Shown one piece after another: positions 42,053 through 50,543 of a stretch of DNA of 64,000 nt. Made by a program: the position numbers and the translations under genes. Origin of the DNA: Bradyrhizobium sp. AZCC 2262 (GTDB taxonomy: Bacteria > Pseudomonadota > Alphaproteobacteria > Rhizobiales > Xanthobacteraceae); assembly GCF_036924535.1 (NCBI RefSeq), contig NZ_JAZHRT010000001.1:1302001-1366000 (forward strand), given 5' to 3'. Position 1 is the first letter of the stretch, and each line of letters starts with the position of its first letter. The notes beneath the pieces were generated by a model. It saw nothing but the letters and a program-made list of their open reading frames with translations, was not told the DNA's origin and did not search any database.

Positions 42053-43408
42053 TTACTTGTCGTCCAGCGAAGCGAGCAGGCGGTCTATCAGAGCTTGCGA
42101 AGCGCCCTGATAGGCCATCGGCTCGAAAAGTTTTGCAATATTGTCGGCGCCGAGCTGCGCGGTGATCTTGGCATCCGCCGTCAGGACGTCGCGCAGATGC
42201 TTCTTGTCCTTGACCGCCTTCTTGCTCGCCGCCTCGATCAGATGATGCGCGTCGCTCTTGCCGATCTTATCGGCGAGCGCAAAGGTGACGGCTTCCGCCA
42301 TGATCAGCCCATGCGTCGCATCGAGATTGCTGCGCATGCGCGCCGCATCGATCTCCAGCCCCTCGGCGATATCGACGATCGCCGCCAGCCCGCCCGAAGT
42401 GACGAGTAGTAGCGTCGGTAGCGTCGGCCATTCCGCGTGCCAGGGGCCGGCGCTGCGCTCGTGATCCTGCACTTGCGCGGCAAGGATCGTCGCCGCAAGA
42501 TTGGGGGCCATGGTGGCTGCCGCCAGCGCACTGGCCGCCGCGACGGGATTGCGCTTGTGCGGCATGGTGGAGGAGCCGCCGCGGCCTTCGCCGGAGGGCT
42601 CGAACGCTTCGCCGACATCGGTCTGCATCATCAGCGAAACATCGCGCGCGATCTTGCCGCAGGTGCCGGCAACGATCGCAAGCACCGAGGCGGCTTCCGC
42701 GAAGCGGTCGCGGTGGGTGTGCCAGGGCGCGTCGGGCAGCGGCAGCTTGAGCTCCGCCGCCAGTCCTTCCGCGACCTTTAGTCCGTTGTCGCCCAGCGCC
42801 GCGAGCGTGCCGGCCGCGCCGCCGAATTGCAGCGCCAGCGTCTCGCTGCGCAGGCGCTGCAGCCGCAGTTTTGAGCGGTGCAGCGCCGCGGCATATTCGG
42901 CGAGCTTCAGTCCGAACGGCATCGGCAGCGCATGCTGCAGCCAGGTGCGGGCGACGACAGGGGTATTGCGGTGTTGACGCGCCAGTCCGGCAAAGCCGGC
43001 AATGGCGCGATTAATATCGCCAAGCAGCGCATCGATGCCGGCGCGCAGCCCGAGCATGGCGCCGCTATCGATCACGTCCTGGCTGGTCGCGCCCCAATGG
43101 ACATAGCGCGCCGCCTCGGCATCCGCCTTGGCGACATTGGACGTCAGCGCCTTGACCAGCGGGATGGCGAGGTTGCCGGACCTGGTCGCGGCCTCAGCCA
43201 GCGCGGCGAGGTCGAATGATTCGGCCCTGCACGCATTCGTGATCGGTCCCGCAGCGCTTGCCGGAATGACCCCCAGCGCGGCTTCGGCGCGCGCCAGCGC
43301 CGCCTCGAAATCCAGCATGTTTTGCAAGGCCGCAGCGTCGTCGCAGATCGCGCGCATCGCGGCGCTCGACAGCATCGGGGCAAGCAATGGGGAGAGTGAG
43401 GTGCTCAT
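42053..43408 (-). CDS. pcaB: 3-carboxy-cis,cis-muconate cycloisomerase
   Basis: 451 residues from ATG 43408. Converts 3-carboxy-cis,cis-muconate to 4-carboxymuconolactone. Member of the fumarase/aspartase superfamily: YVHWGATSQDVIDSG near the middle and the signature GGSSTMPHKRNP (catalytic loop) at about residue 285. TWLQHALPMPFGLK is specific to PcaB/adenylosuccinate-lyase-like members. First gene of the pcaBDC operon. The dioxygenase genes pcaHG and the regulator are not in this window. Confidence 0.94.
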   Translation of the reverse strand: MSTSLSPLLAPMLSSAAMRAICDDAAALQNMLDFEAALARAEAALGVIPASAAGPITNACRAESFDLAALAEAATRSGNLAIPLVKALTSNVAKADAEAARYVHWGATSQDVIDSGAMLGLRAGIDALLGDINRAIAGFAGLARQHRNTPVVARTWLQHALPMPFGLKLAEYAAALHRSKLRLQRLRSETLALQFGGAAGTLAALGDNGLKVAEGLAAELKLPLPDAPWHTHRDRFAEAASVLAIVAGTCGKIARDVSLMMQTDVGEAFEPSGEGRGGSSTMPHKRNPVAAASALAAATMAPNLAATILAAQVQDHERSAGPWHAEWPTLPTLLLVTSGGLAAIVDIAEGLEIDAARMRSNLDATHGLIMAEAVTFALADKIGKSDAHHLIEAASKKAVKDKKHLRDVLTADAKITAQLGADNIAKLFEPMAYQGASQALIDRLLASLDDK

Positions 43409-43566
43409 CTGCGCGCGACCTAACCATCCCGGCCTGTCAATGCCAATGCCCTTGTCGGATCGCTGTTGTTGCACTTGCGAATAGGCATCGCTGATCGCCC
43501 TTCCTTTTGCCCCGGGCGTGCTTTACTTGGGGGATATCAGGTTGAAGCGATCGAGGAGGCACCCCC

Positions 43567-44013
43567 ATGGCCATGACAATGAACGGCGAAGTCCAGCTTG
43601 CGGCGTCGCGCGAGGCGGTGTGGGCCAAGCTGAACGATCCGGAAGTGCTGAAGGCCTGTATCCCCGGCTGCGAGGAACTGGAAAAGACCGAGGACAATGG
43701 CTTCCGCGCCACCGCCAAAATGAAGGTCGGGCCGGTCTCCGCCCGCTTCAAGGGCAAGGTCAATTTGAGCGATCTCGATCCACCCAATGGCTACAAGATC
43801 TCGGGCGAAGGCGAGGGCGGCGTCGCCGGCTTTGCCAAGGGTGGCGCCACCGTGGCGCTCGCCGAAAAGGATGGCGGTACCCTGCTGAGCTATAATGTCG
43901 AGGCGCAGATCGGCGGCAAGCTCGCCCAGCTCGGCCAGCGCCTGATCAACGGCGCGGCCAAGAAACTGGCCGACGAGTTCTTCGCCAATTTCGCCAAGGC
44001 CGTGCAAGGGTGA
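43567..44013 (+). CDS. coxG: CoxG family protein (SRPBCC fold)
   Basis: 148 residues after GAGGAGG. FxGEVxLAASREAVWAKLNDPEVLKACIPGCEELE is the CoxG N-terminus, and VKVGPVSARFKGKV-type strands plus GGKLAQLGQRLINGAAKKLADEFF close the SRPBCC domain. CoxG associates with the membrane anchoring of CO dehydrogenase in Oligotropha. Here it opens a cox-type locus, divergent from pcaB. A 75-base-loop inverted repeat lies between it and coxS. Confidence 0.9.
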   Translation: MAMTMNGEVQLAASREAVWAKLNDPEVLKACIPGCEELEKTEDNGFRATAKMKVGPVSARFKGKVNLSDLDPPNGYKISGEGEGGVAGFAKGGATVALAEKDGGTLLSYNVEAQIGGKLAQLGQRLINGAAKKLADEFFANFAKAVQG

Positions 44014-44032
44014 CTCAAGGCTGATTCTGCGC

Positions 44033-44121
44033 GGGCCCATCCCGGTCGAACAGGCCGTCAAGTCACTCAGGCCATGCCCCAGGCGAGGGGCTCCTGAGGT
44101 TGCTCATTACCGGGATGGCCC
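44033..44121. repeat. Inverted repeat between coxG and coxS
   Basis: GGGCCCATCCCGGT (44033-44046) and ACCGGGATGGCCC (44109-44121) are complementary apart from one unpaired base. The 62-base loop also has internal pairing (CAGGCC.../...CCTGAGG). It may attenuate read-through from coxG into coxS, or be a dispersed palindrome related to the GGGAATGAC-type elements. Confidence 0.6.
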
Positions 44122-44193
44122 ATATTATAGGCTTTGGAATGACTTTAAACGCCTGCGCGGCCGATATGCGGCGGTGCAGCCAAGAGAGTGCTG

Positions 44194-44679
44194 ATGGCCA
44201 AGATTTCCCTGATCGTGAACGGTAACCCCGTAAACGCCAATATCGACCCCCGTACCCTCCTGGTCCAGTTTCTGCGGGAAAATCTGCGGCTGACGGGCAC
44301 CCATGTCGGCTGCGATACCTCGCAATGCGGCGCCTGCGTCGTGCATCTCGACGGCAAGGCGGTGAAGTCCTGCACCACGCTCGCGGTCATGGCCGACGGC
44401 CATGAGGTCAAGACCATCGAGGGCCTGGCCGCCGACGGCGCGCCGCTGCATCCGATGCAGGAAGCCTTCCGGGAACATCACGGCCTGCAGTGCGGCTTCT
44501 GCACCCCCGGCATGATCATGACCGCGGTCGATCTGGTCCATCGCAAGGGCCATGACCTCTCCGACCACGTCATTCGCGAAGAGCTTGAAGGCAATCTGTG
44601 CCGCTGCACCGGCTATCAGAACATCGTTGCCTCGATCGCCGCGGGCGCCAAGGCGATGGGCAAGTCCGATCTCGCTTAA
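44194..44679 (+). CDS. coxS: CO dehydrogenase-type iron-sulfur subunit
   Basis: 161 residues from ATG 44194. Two [2Fe-2S] domains of the molybdenum hydroxylase family: the plant-ferredoxin-type cluster with C40, C45, C48, C60 ([10 protein letters not shown]) and the C-terminal cluster with C100, C103, C136, C138 (CGFC...CRC). It transfers electrons from the molybdenum centre (large subunit) to FAD (medium subunit). The start is close to GTG 44188, but the AAGAG ribosome site suits the ATG. CoxM follows after 35 bases with no coxL between. Confidence 0.93.
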   Translation: MAKISLIVNGNPVNANIDPRTLLVQFLRENLRLTGTHVGCDTSQCGACVVHLDGKAVKSCTTLAVMADGHEVKTIEGLAADGAPLHPMQEAFREHHGLQCGFCTPGMIMTAVDLVHRKGHDLSDHVIREELEGNLCRCTGYQNIVASIAAGAKAMGKSDLA

Positions 44680-44714
44680 TTGATTTCATCGCGTCCGCGA
44701 TCAGGAAGTTCTCA

Positions 44715-45518
44715 ATGTACGAATTCAAATATCATCGTCCGGCGACTGTGCGGCAGGCCGCCAATCTGCTGGTGAAGAACGAAGACGCCAAGGTGATCGC
44801 CGGCGGCCACACGCTGGTGCCGGTCATGAAGCAGCGCCTTGCCAGCCCGCCGCATCTGGTCGACCTTTCCCATATCGAGGGGCTCGATGCCATCGAGATG
44901 AAGGGCCGTTCGCTGGTGATCGGCGCGACCGCCAGGCATGCCGACGTCGCGACATCCGCCATCGTCGGCGAAGCCATTCCGGCGCTCGCCGAACTCGCCG
45001 GCGGAATCGGCGATCCCGCGGTGCGCCACAAGGGCACCATCGGCGGCTCGCTCGCCAACAACGATCCGACCGCGGATTATCCCGCCGCCGTGCTTGCGCT
45101 CGGCGCCACCATCGTCACCAACAAGCGCCGCCTCAAGGCGGAAGAGTTTTTCCAGGGCCTGTTCACGACCGCGCTCGAAAGCGATGAGATCATCACCAAG
45201 GTGATGTTCCCGCTGCCGAAGAAGGCGGCCTACATCAAGTTCCGCAACCAGGCTTCGCGCTACGCGCTGGTTGGCGTGTTCGCCGCCAAGCGTCCATCGG
45301 ACGTCCGCATCGCCGTCACCGGCGCCGGCTCGGACGGCGTGTTCCGCGCCACCGCCTTCGAAGAGGCGCTGAAGAAGCGTTTTTCGCACAAGGTGCTCGA
45401 CGGCATCTCGGTGTCCGCCGACGGGCTGAACAGCGATCTGCACGGCAGCGCCGAATATCGCGCGCATCTGATCGGCGTGCTGACGCGCCGCGCCGTCGAA
45501 GCCGCGACGGCGAAGTAA
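44715..45518 (+). CDS. coxM: CO dehydrogenase-type FAD subunit
   Basis: 267 residues. FAD-binding motif AGGHTLVPVMKQRLASP (the AGGxS/T segment) and TIGGSLANNDPTADYP (TIGG) are both intact. FAD-binding PCMH fold plus the CO_deh_flav_C domain at the C-terminus. It passes electrons from the Fe-S subunit to the quinone or another acceptor. It directly follows coxS; after its stop comes a palindromic element and then coxD. Confidence 0.93.
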   Translation: MYEFKYHRPATVRQAANLLVKNEDAKVIAGGHTLVPVMKQRLASPPHLVDLSHIEGLDAIEMKGRSLVIGATARHADVATSAIVGEAIPALAELAGGIGDPAVRHKGTIGGSLANNDPTADYPAAVLALGATIVTNKRRLKAEEFFQGLFTTALESDEIITKVMFPLPKKAAYIKFRNQASRYALVGVFAAKRPSDVRIAVTGAGSDGVFRATAFEEALKKRFSHKVLDGISVSADGLNSDLHGSAEYRAHLIGVLTRRAVEAATAK

Positions 45519-45534
45519 GTTTGCCGGCCTTGGA

Positions 45535-45578
45535 GCGTTTTCAAGCGAAGTGGATACCGGTTCGCGTGAAGAAAACGC
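45535..45578. repeat. Rhizobial palindromic element between coxM and coxD
   Basis: GCGTTTTC (45535-45542) pairs with GAAAACGC (45571-45578) around AAGCGAAGTGGATACCGGTT. It is the reverse of the element at 31493-31536. A second small inverted repeat, CGGTTCTG...CAGAACCG, follows near 45601-45624. Both lie in the 139-base gap before coxD. Confidence 0.8.
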
Positions 45579-45657
45579 GTCAAAAAAAGAATCTGGAGCC
45601 CGGTTCTGGTTCAATCAGAACCGAAAAGGATCCAGGCGTATCAAGATTGGCTTTCCC

Positions 45658-46566
45658 ATGACTGCATCGGCGCTGCCCAAATCCGTCGATGGCATGCTCG
45701 AGTTGTTGACCTCGCGCGGCTATCTGGCCGAGCGGTCGCTGGCGACGGTGGCCTATCTGTCGCTGCGCATGGGCCGGCCGCTGTTTCTCGAAGGCGAAGC
45801 TGGCGTCGGCAAGACCGAAATCGCAAAAGTGCTGTCGGCGGCGCTCGGGCGCAAGCTGATCCGCCTGCAATGCTACGAGGGATTGGACGTCGCCTCTGCC
45901 GTCTATGAGTGGAGCAGCGCCGCGCAGATGATTGCGATACGCTTGGCGGAAGCCGCCGGCGATACCGACCGCGAGCAATTATCGTCAGATATTTTCGCCG
46001 AGCGCTTCCTGATCAAGCGCCCGCTGCTGCAGGCGCTGGAGCCTGACGTCGCCGGCGCGCCGGTGCTCTTGATCGACGAACTCGACCGCGCCGACGAGGC
46101 GTTCGAGGCATATCTTCTGGAAATCCTCTCAGACTTCCAGGTCACGATCCCCGAGTTCGGCACCATCAAGGCGCCGCAGCCGCCGATCGTCATCATCACC
46201 TCGAACCGCACCCGCGAGATCCACGACGCGCTGAAGCGCCGCTGCCTCTATCACTGGGTCGATTATCCCGAAGCCGAGCGTGAGCTTGCAATCGTCAAGT
46301 CGCGCGTACCGGGCATTTCCGCAAAACTGTCGCAGCAGGTCGTCCGCTTCGTGCAGGCGCTGCGCGACCAGGATTTCTACAAGTCGCCGGGCGTCGCCGA
46401 GACCATCGACTGGGCCACCGCGCTGACCGAACTCGACGCCCGCTCGCTGACGCCGCAAATGGTGGGCGATACACTGGGCGCGCTGTTGAAATACCAGGAC
46501 GACATCGCGCGCATGCAGGGCGACACGCTGCAGAAGGTTTTGAAGGAAGCGACGAGCGACAATTAA
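45658..46566 (+). CDS. coxD: CoxD-type MoxR AAA+ ATPase
   Basis: 302 residues from ATG 45658; the frame is open further up but there it runs through the palindrome. Walker A GEAGVGKTE, Walker B VLLIDELDRADEAFEA, sensor 1 IVIITSNRTRE, sensor 2 region after HDALKRRCLYHW. CoxD is the chaperone-ATPase needed to build the [CuSMoO2] active site of CO dehydrogenase, working with the VWA protein CoxE encoded next. Confidence 0.93.
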   Translation: MTASALPKSVDGMLELLTSRGYLAERSLATVAYLSLRMGRPLFLEGEAGVGKTEIAKVLSAALGRKLIRLQCYEGLDVASAVYEWSSAAQMIAIRLAEAAGDTDREQLSSDIFAERFLIKRPLLQALEPDVAGAPVLLIDELDRADEAFEAYLLEILSDFQVTIPEFGTIKAPQPPIVIITSNRTREIHDALKRRCLYHWVDYPEAERELAIVKSRVPGISAKLSQQVVRFVQALRDQDFYKSPGVAETIDWATALTELDARSLTPQMVGDTLGALLKYQDDIARMQGDTLQKVLKEATSDN

Positions 46567-46587
46567 GCCGCGCGTCGTTGTAGGGTT

Positions 46588-46668
46588 CGTCATTCCGGGG
46601 CGACGCGTCAGCGTCGAACCCGGAATCTCGAGATTCCGGGTTCGCGCTCTGCGCGCCCCGGAATGACG
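46588..46668. repeat. Dispersed palindromic repeat between coxD and coxE
   Basis: Begins CGTCATTCCGGGGCG and ends GCCCCGGAATGACG, with an inner pair CCCGGAATCTCGAGATTCCGGG. It is related to the 103-bp element at 41141-41243 but shorter. Confidence 0.85.
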
Positions 46669-46679
46669 CGAGTGGAAAC

Positions 46680-47885
46680 ATGACCACCATCGATCATCTC
46701 AATCCGCCGACCGGCCACATGGCCGACAATGTCGTCGGCTTTGCACGTGCACTGCGCGCCGCCGGGATTCCCGTTGGCCCCGGCGCGGTGATCGACGCAC
46801 TCAACGCGCTGCAGGCGATCGAGATCGGCAATCGCGCCGATGTCTACGCCACGCTGGAAGCGATCTTCGTCAAGCGCCACGAGCATATGCTGATCTTTGC
46901 GCAGGCCTTCGACCTGTTCTTCCGCGCCGCCGAAGACTGGAAACACATGCTGGATTCGGTGCCGCTGCCGGATCACGCCAAGAAGAAGCCGCCGCCGGCC
47001 TCGCGTCGCGTGCAGGAGGCCTTAGCGCAGCCCTCGGCGCGCGACGAGGCACCGCAGGTTCAGGAGCAGGAACTGCGGCTGTCGGTGTCCGACAAGGAGA
47101 TCCTTCAAAAGAAGGATTTTGCGCAGATGAGCGCGGCCGAGATCGCCGAGGTTACGCGAGCGATCGCCAACATGAAGCTGCCGCAGGCCGAACTGCGCAC
47201 CCGCCGCTACCAGCCCGACGCAAAAGGCCTGCGGCTCGACATGCGCCGCACCTTGCGCAGCAGTCTGCGCACCGGCGGCGAGATCATCGACATCCGAAAG
47301 CTCGGCCGGATCGAAAAACCGGCGCCGATCGTGGCGCTCCTGGATATCTCGGGGTCGATGAGCGAATATACCCGCCTGTTCCTGCATTTCCTCCATGCCA
47401 TCACCGACGCCCGCAAGCGCGTGTCCGTGTTCCTGTTCGGCACGCGGCTCACCAACGTCACGCGGGCGCTGCGGGCGCGCGACCCCGACGAGGCGCTGGC
47501 GAGCTGTTCGTCCTCGGTGGAGGACTGGGCCGGCGGCACCAGGATCGCGACCTCGCTGCACTCTTTCAACAAATTATGGGGCCGCCGGGTGCTGGGCCAG
47601 GGCGCCATCGTGCTTTTGATCTCCGACGGGCTGGAGCGCGAGGCCGACGCCAGGCTGGCGTTCGAGATGGACCGGCTGCATAGGTCTTGCCGCCGCCTGA
47701 TCTGGCTCAATCCGCTGTTGCGCTACAGCGCCTTCGAGGCCAAGGCGCAGGGCATCAAAATGATGCTGCCGCACGTTGACGAATTCCGCCCGGTGCATAA
47801 CTTGACCTCGATGGAAGGGCTGATCGCGGCGCTTTCGGCACCGCCCCCGCCGCACCATCGCAGCCTGATCCGATCGGCAGCCTGA
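46680..47885 (+). CDS. coxE: CoxE-type VWA domain protein
   Basis: 401 residues. The C-terminal half is a von Willebrand A domain with a full MIDAS motif, LLDISGSMSEYTR (DxSxS), and LISDGLERE. The N-terminal half is helical, with a charged linker (KKKPPPASRRVQE). CoxE acts with the CoxD ATPase in maturing the CO dehydrogenase cofactor. It starts 12 bases after the dispersed palindrome and is followed by the XdhC-type genes. Confidence 0.92.
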   Translation: MTTIDHLNPPTGHMADNVVGFARALRAAGIPVGPGAVIDALNALQAIEIGNRADVYATLEAIFVKRHEHMLIFAQAFDLFFRAAEDWKHMLDSVPLPDHAKKKPPPASRRVQEALAQPSARDEAPQVQEQELRLSVSDKEILQKKDFAQMSAAEIAEVTRAIANMKLPQAELRTRRYQPDAKGLRLDMRRTLRSSLRTGGEIIDIRKLGRIEKPAPIVALLDISGSMSEYTRLFLHFLHAITDARKRVSVFLFGTRLTNVTRALRARDPDEALASCSSSVEDWAGGTRIATSLHSFNKLWGRRVLGQGAIVLLISDGLEREADARLAFEMDRLHRSCRRLIWLNPLLRYSAFEAKAQGIKMMLPHVDEFRPVHNLTSMEGLIAALSAPPPPHHRSLIRSAA

Positions 47886-47898
47886 AGGAGGTTCTCCC

Positions 47899-48228
47899 AT
47901 GCTCAACCGCGACGAAGACATTCTGCAGGCCGCAGAGAACTGGCAGAAGGCCGGCCACGGCGTGGCGCTGGCGACCGTGGTCGAGACCTGGGGCTCGGCC
48001 CCGCGGCCGGCCGGCTCCAGCCTCGTCATCAACGATGACGGTACGTTCCTGGGCTCCGTCTCCGGCGGCTGCGTCGAGGGCGCCGTCGTCACCGAGGCGC
48101 TGGACGTGATCGCCAGCGGCAAGCCAAAAATGCTCGAATTCGGCGTCGCCGACGAGACCGCCTGGAACGTCGGCCTGTCCTGCGGCGGCACCATCCGCGT
48201 CTTCGTCGAAAAGGTAGGCCAATCGTGA
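47899..48228 (+). CDS. XdhC/CoxI family protein, N-terminal domain type
   Basis: 109 residues. ATVVETWGSAPRPAGSSLVI and GSVSGGCVEGAVVTEA are the XdhC_CoxI domain signatures, with the conserved Cys in SGGCVEG and a second in LSCGGTI. XdhC proteins bind the molybdenum cofactor and help sulfurate it before insertion. In many bacteria both XdhC domains are on one chain; here they are split, and the next gene starts 4 bases before this stop. Confidence 0.9.
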   Translation: MLNRDEDILQAAENWQKAGHGVALATVVETWGSAPRPAGSSLVINDDGTFLGSVSGGCVEGAVVTEALDVIASGKPKMLEFGVADETAWNVGLSCGGTIRVFVEKVGQS

Positions 48229-48929
48229 AGCTCGAAACCCTGACGCAGGTCAACGTCGAGCGCGCCGCGCGCCGCCCGGTCATCGTGATCACCGATACCG
48301 CCAATGGCGAGCAGCGGCTGGTGAAGGCGAAGGATATCGCTACCGATCCATTGAGCGCTGAACTTTCCAGGCAGCTCCGCATGGGCAAGAGCGGCATGGT
48401 CGAGAGCGGCGGCAAAAAGCTGTTCCTCAATGTCTACGCGCCGACCGCACGGCTCGTCATCGTCGGCGCGGTCCATATCAGCCAGGCCCTGGCGCCGCTG
48501 GCGCGCTCGCTCGACTATGACGTGACGGTGGTCGATCCGCGCACCGCCTTTGCGAGCCCCGAGCGCTTTCCCGACGTGCCGCTGATCGCCGAATGGCCCG
48601 ATGTGGCGCTGCCGCCACTCAATATCGACCACTACACCGCGTTCGTCGCGGTGACCCATGATCCCAAGATCGACGATCCAGCGCTGCTGCACGCCTTCGA
48701 ACGCGACTGTTTCTATATCGGCGCGCTCGGCTCGCGAAAAACCCACGCCAAGCGCGCCGAGCGGCTGAAGGCGCAGGGCGCTGATGATGCCGACATCGCG
48801 CGCATTCATGCGCCGATCGGGCTTTCCATCGGCGCGGTGTCGCCATCGGAGATCGCGGTCTCGATCATGGCCGAGATTACTGCCGAGCTGCGGTTGCCGA
48901 AAGAAACCGCGAAGGTACAGGCGGCATGA
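48225..48929 (+). CDS. XdhC family protein, C-terminal Rossmann domain type
   Basis: 234 residues. The first ~75 residues resemble the XdhC_CoxI domain; then LVIVGAVHISQALAPLARSL and VTVVDPRTAFASPERFP form the XdhC Rossmann fold, with YIGALGSRKTHAKRAERL and IHAPIGLSIGAVSPSEIAVSI at the end. Translationally coupled to the smaller XdhC gene, with which it probably forms a complex that carries the cofactor to the hydroxylase. The next gene (MoeA-MocA) overlaps its stop by 4 bases. Confidence 0.92.
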   Translation: MKLETLTQVNVERAARRPVIVITDTANGEQRLVKAKDIATDPLSAELSRQLRMGKSGMVESGGKKLFLNVYAPTARLVIVGAVHISQALAPLARSLDYDVTVVDPRTAFASPERFPDVPLIAEWPDVALPPLNIDHYTAFVAVTHDPKIDDPALLHAFERDCFYIGALGSRKTHAKRAERLKAQGADDADIARIHAPIGLSIGAVSPSEIAVSIMAEITAELRLPKETAKVQAA

Positions 48930-50530
48930 AGTTCGGTCCCGCCAGTCCGGCCGACGCGATTGGCGGCGTCACCGTCCACACGCTGCGGCAGGGGGCGCTG
49001 GTGCTCAAGAAGGGCACCACGGTCGGCCCGGCCGAAGTTGAGGCGCTCAAAAAGGCGGGTGTGAAAGAAATCGTCGTGGTGCGGCTGGAGAAGGGCGACG
49101 TCTCCGAAGACGAAGCCGCCGCCAGCATCGCGCAGGCGGTCGCCGGCGAGGGCGTCAATGTCGAGCGCGCGTTTACCGGCCGCTCCAACCTGTTCGCTGC
49201 GAAAGCCGGCGTGCTGGTGGTCGATCGCGCGGCGGTCGACCGCATCAACGGTGTCGATGAAGCCATCACTTTCGCGACGCTCTCGGCGTTCAAGCCGGTG
49301 GTCGAAGGCGAGATGATCGCGACCGTGAAACTCATTCCGTTCGGTGTCGAAGCCAGGCTGCGTGATGCGGCCGTTGATGTCGCGGGCAAGGACACGCTGC
49401 GCATTGCGCCTTATGTGATCAAGAAGGTCGGTGTGGTCTCGACGCTATTGCCCGGGCTTTCACCAAAGGTGATCGACAAGACCCTGCGGGTGACCGCGGA
49501 ACGGCTGGCGCCGGCCGGTGCCAGCATCATTGCCGAACGCCGCGTGCCGCATGACGAGGCTGATCTCGCCGCGTCGGTCAAGGAATTGCTCGGCCTCGGC
49601 GCCGAACTCGTGATCGTGTTCGGCGCATCCGCGATCGCCGACCGCCGCGACGTGATCCCGGCCGCGATCACGGAGATCGGCGGCCGAATCGAGCATTTCG
49701 GCATGCCGGTCGATCCCGGCAATCTGCTGCTGATCGGCAGCGCCGGCGGCGTACCGGTCTTGGGCGCGCCCGGCTGCGCGCGCTCGCCGGTGGAGAATGG
49801 TTTTGACTGGGTGCTGATGCGCCTTCTCGCCGGGCTGAAGGTCACGCGCGCCGAACTCACCGGCATGGGCGTCGGCGGCCTCTTGATGGAAATCGTCACC
49901 CGGCCCCAGCCCCGCACCGTGGCCGACATCGAAGCCAATCGAAACGTCACGGCCATCGTGCTGGCCGCCGGGCGCTCGACGCGGATGGGCGGCCCCAACA
50001 AGCTGCTCGCCGAAATTGACGGCAAGAAGCTGGTGCGGATCGCCGCCGAACAGGCGCTGGCGTCGAAAGCGACCGAGGTGATCGTCGTCACTGGCCATCA
50101 GGCCGATCTCGTCGAGCAGGCGCTGGCGGGCCTCAACGTAAAATTCGCCCGCAACCCGGATTTCGCCGGTGGGCTGGCGTCCTCCGTCAAGGCTGGCATC
50201 GCGGCGGTGCCCGACAATGCCGATGGCGCCATCGTCTGCCTCGGCGACATGCCGCTGATCTCTGCCAAACTGATCGACCAGTTGATCGAGACTTTTGCGC
50301 CGGACCGCGGCCATCTGATCGCCGTGCCCGTCAGCGACGGCCGCCGCGGCAATCCCGTTCTGTGGTCACGCCGCTTCTTCAAGGAATTGATGACGCTCGA
50401 CGGCGATATCGGCGCCCGCCATCTGATCGCCAAGCACGCCGAAGCGGTCGCCGAAGTCCCGGTCGATGGCCAGAGCGCATTCCTCGATATCGACACGCCG
50501 CAGGCGCTTGAAGCTGCAAGGCAAGGCTAG
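48926..50530 (+). CDS. MoeA-like/MocA-like fusion for molybdenum cofactor handling
   Basis: 534 residues. Residues about 1-335 resemble a molybdopterin-binding MoeA/MogA-type region (VKKVGVVSTLLPG, ELVIVFGASAIADRRDVIP, GMPVDPGNLLLIG, GVPVLGAPGCARSP). From about 345 an NTP-transferase domain begins: AIVLAAGRSTRMGGPNKLL is the MobA/MocA nucleotide-binding loop, with FARNPDFAGGLASSVKAGI and LGDMPLIS following. MocA-type enzymes make the cytosine dinucleotide cofactor (MCD) that CO-dehydrogenase-type enzymes use. Coupled to the XdhC gene by ATGA overlap; last gene of the cox locus. Confidence 0.9.
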   Translation: MKFGPASPADAIGGVTVHTLRQGALVLKKGTTVGPAEVEALKKAGVKEIVVVRLEKGDVSEDEAAASIAQAVAGEGVNVERAFTGRSNLFAAKAGVLVVDRAAVDRINGVDEAITFATLSAFKPVVEGEMIATVKLIPFGVEARLRDAAVDVAGKDTLRIAPYVIKKVGVVSTLLPGLSPKVIDKTLRVTAERLAPAGASIIAERRVPHDEADLAASVKELLGLGAELVIVFGASAIADRRDVIPAAITEIGGRIEHFGMPVDPGNLLLIGSAGGVPVLGAPGCARSPVENGFDWVLMRLLAGLKVTRAELTGMGVGGLLMEIVTRPQPRTVADIEANRNVTAIVLAAGRSTRMGGPNKLLAEIDGKKLVRIAAEQALASKATEVIVVTGHQADLVEQALAGLNVKFARNPDFAGGLASSVKAGIAAVPDNADGAIVCLGDMPLISAKLIDQLIETFAPDRGHLIAVPVSDGRRGNPVLWSRRFFKELMTLDGDIGARHLIAKHAEAVAEVPVDGQSAFLDIDTPQALEAARQG

Positions 50531-50543
50531 AGGAAGGTGACCT

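Noticed and set aside
45595..45625. Inverted repeat CGGTTCTG...CAGAACCG as a terminator before coxD
   Set aside because: Short stem with no T tract; it is better seen as part of the neighbouring palindromic element.
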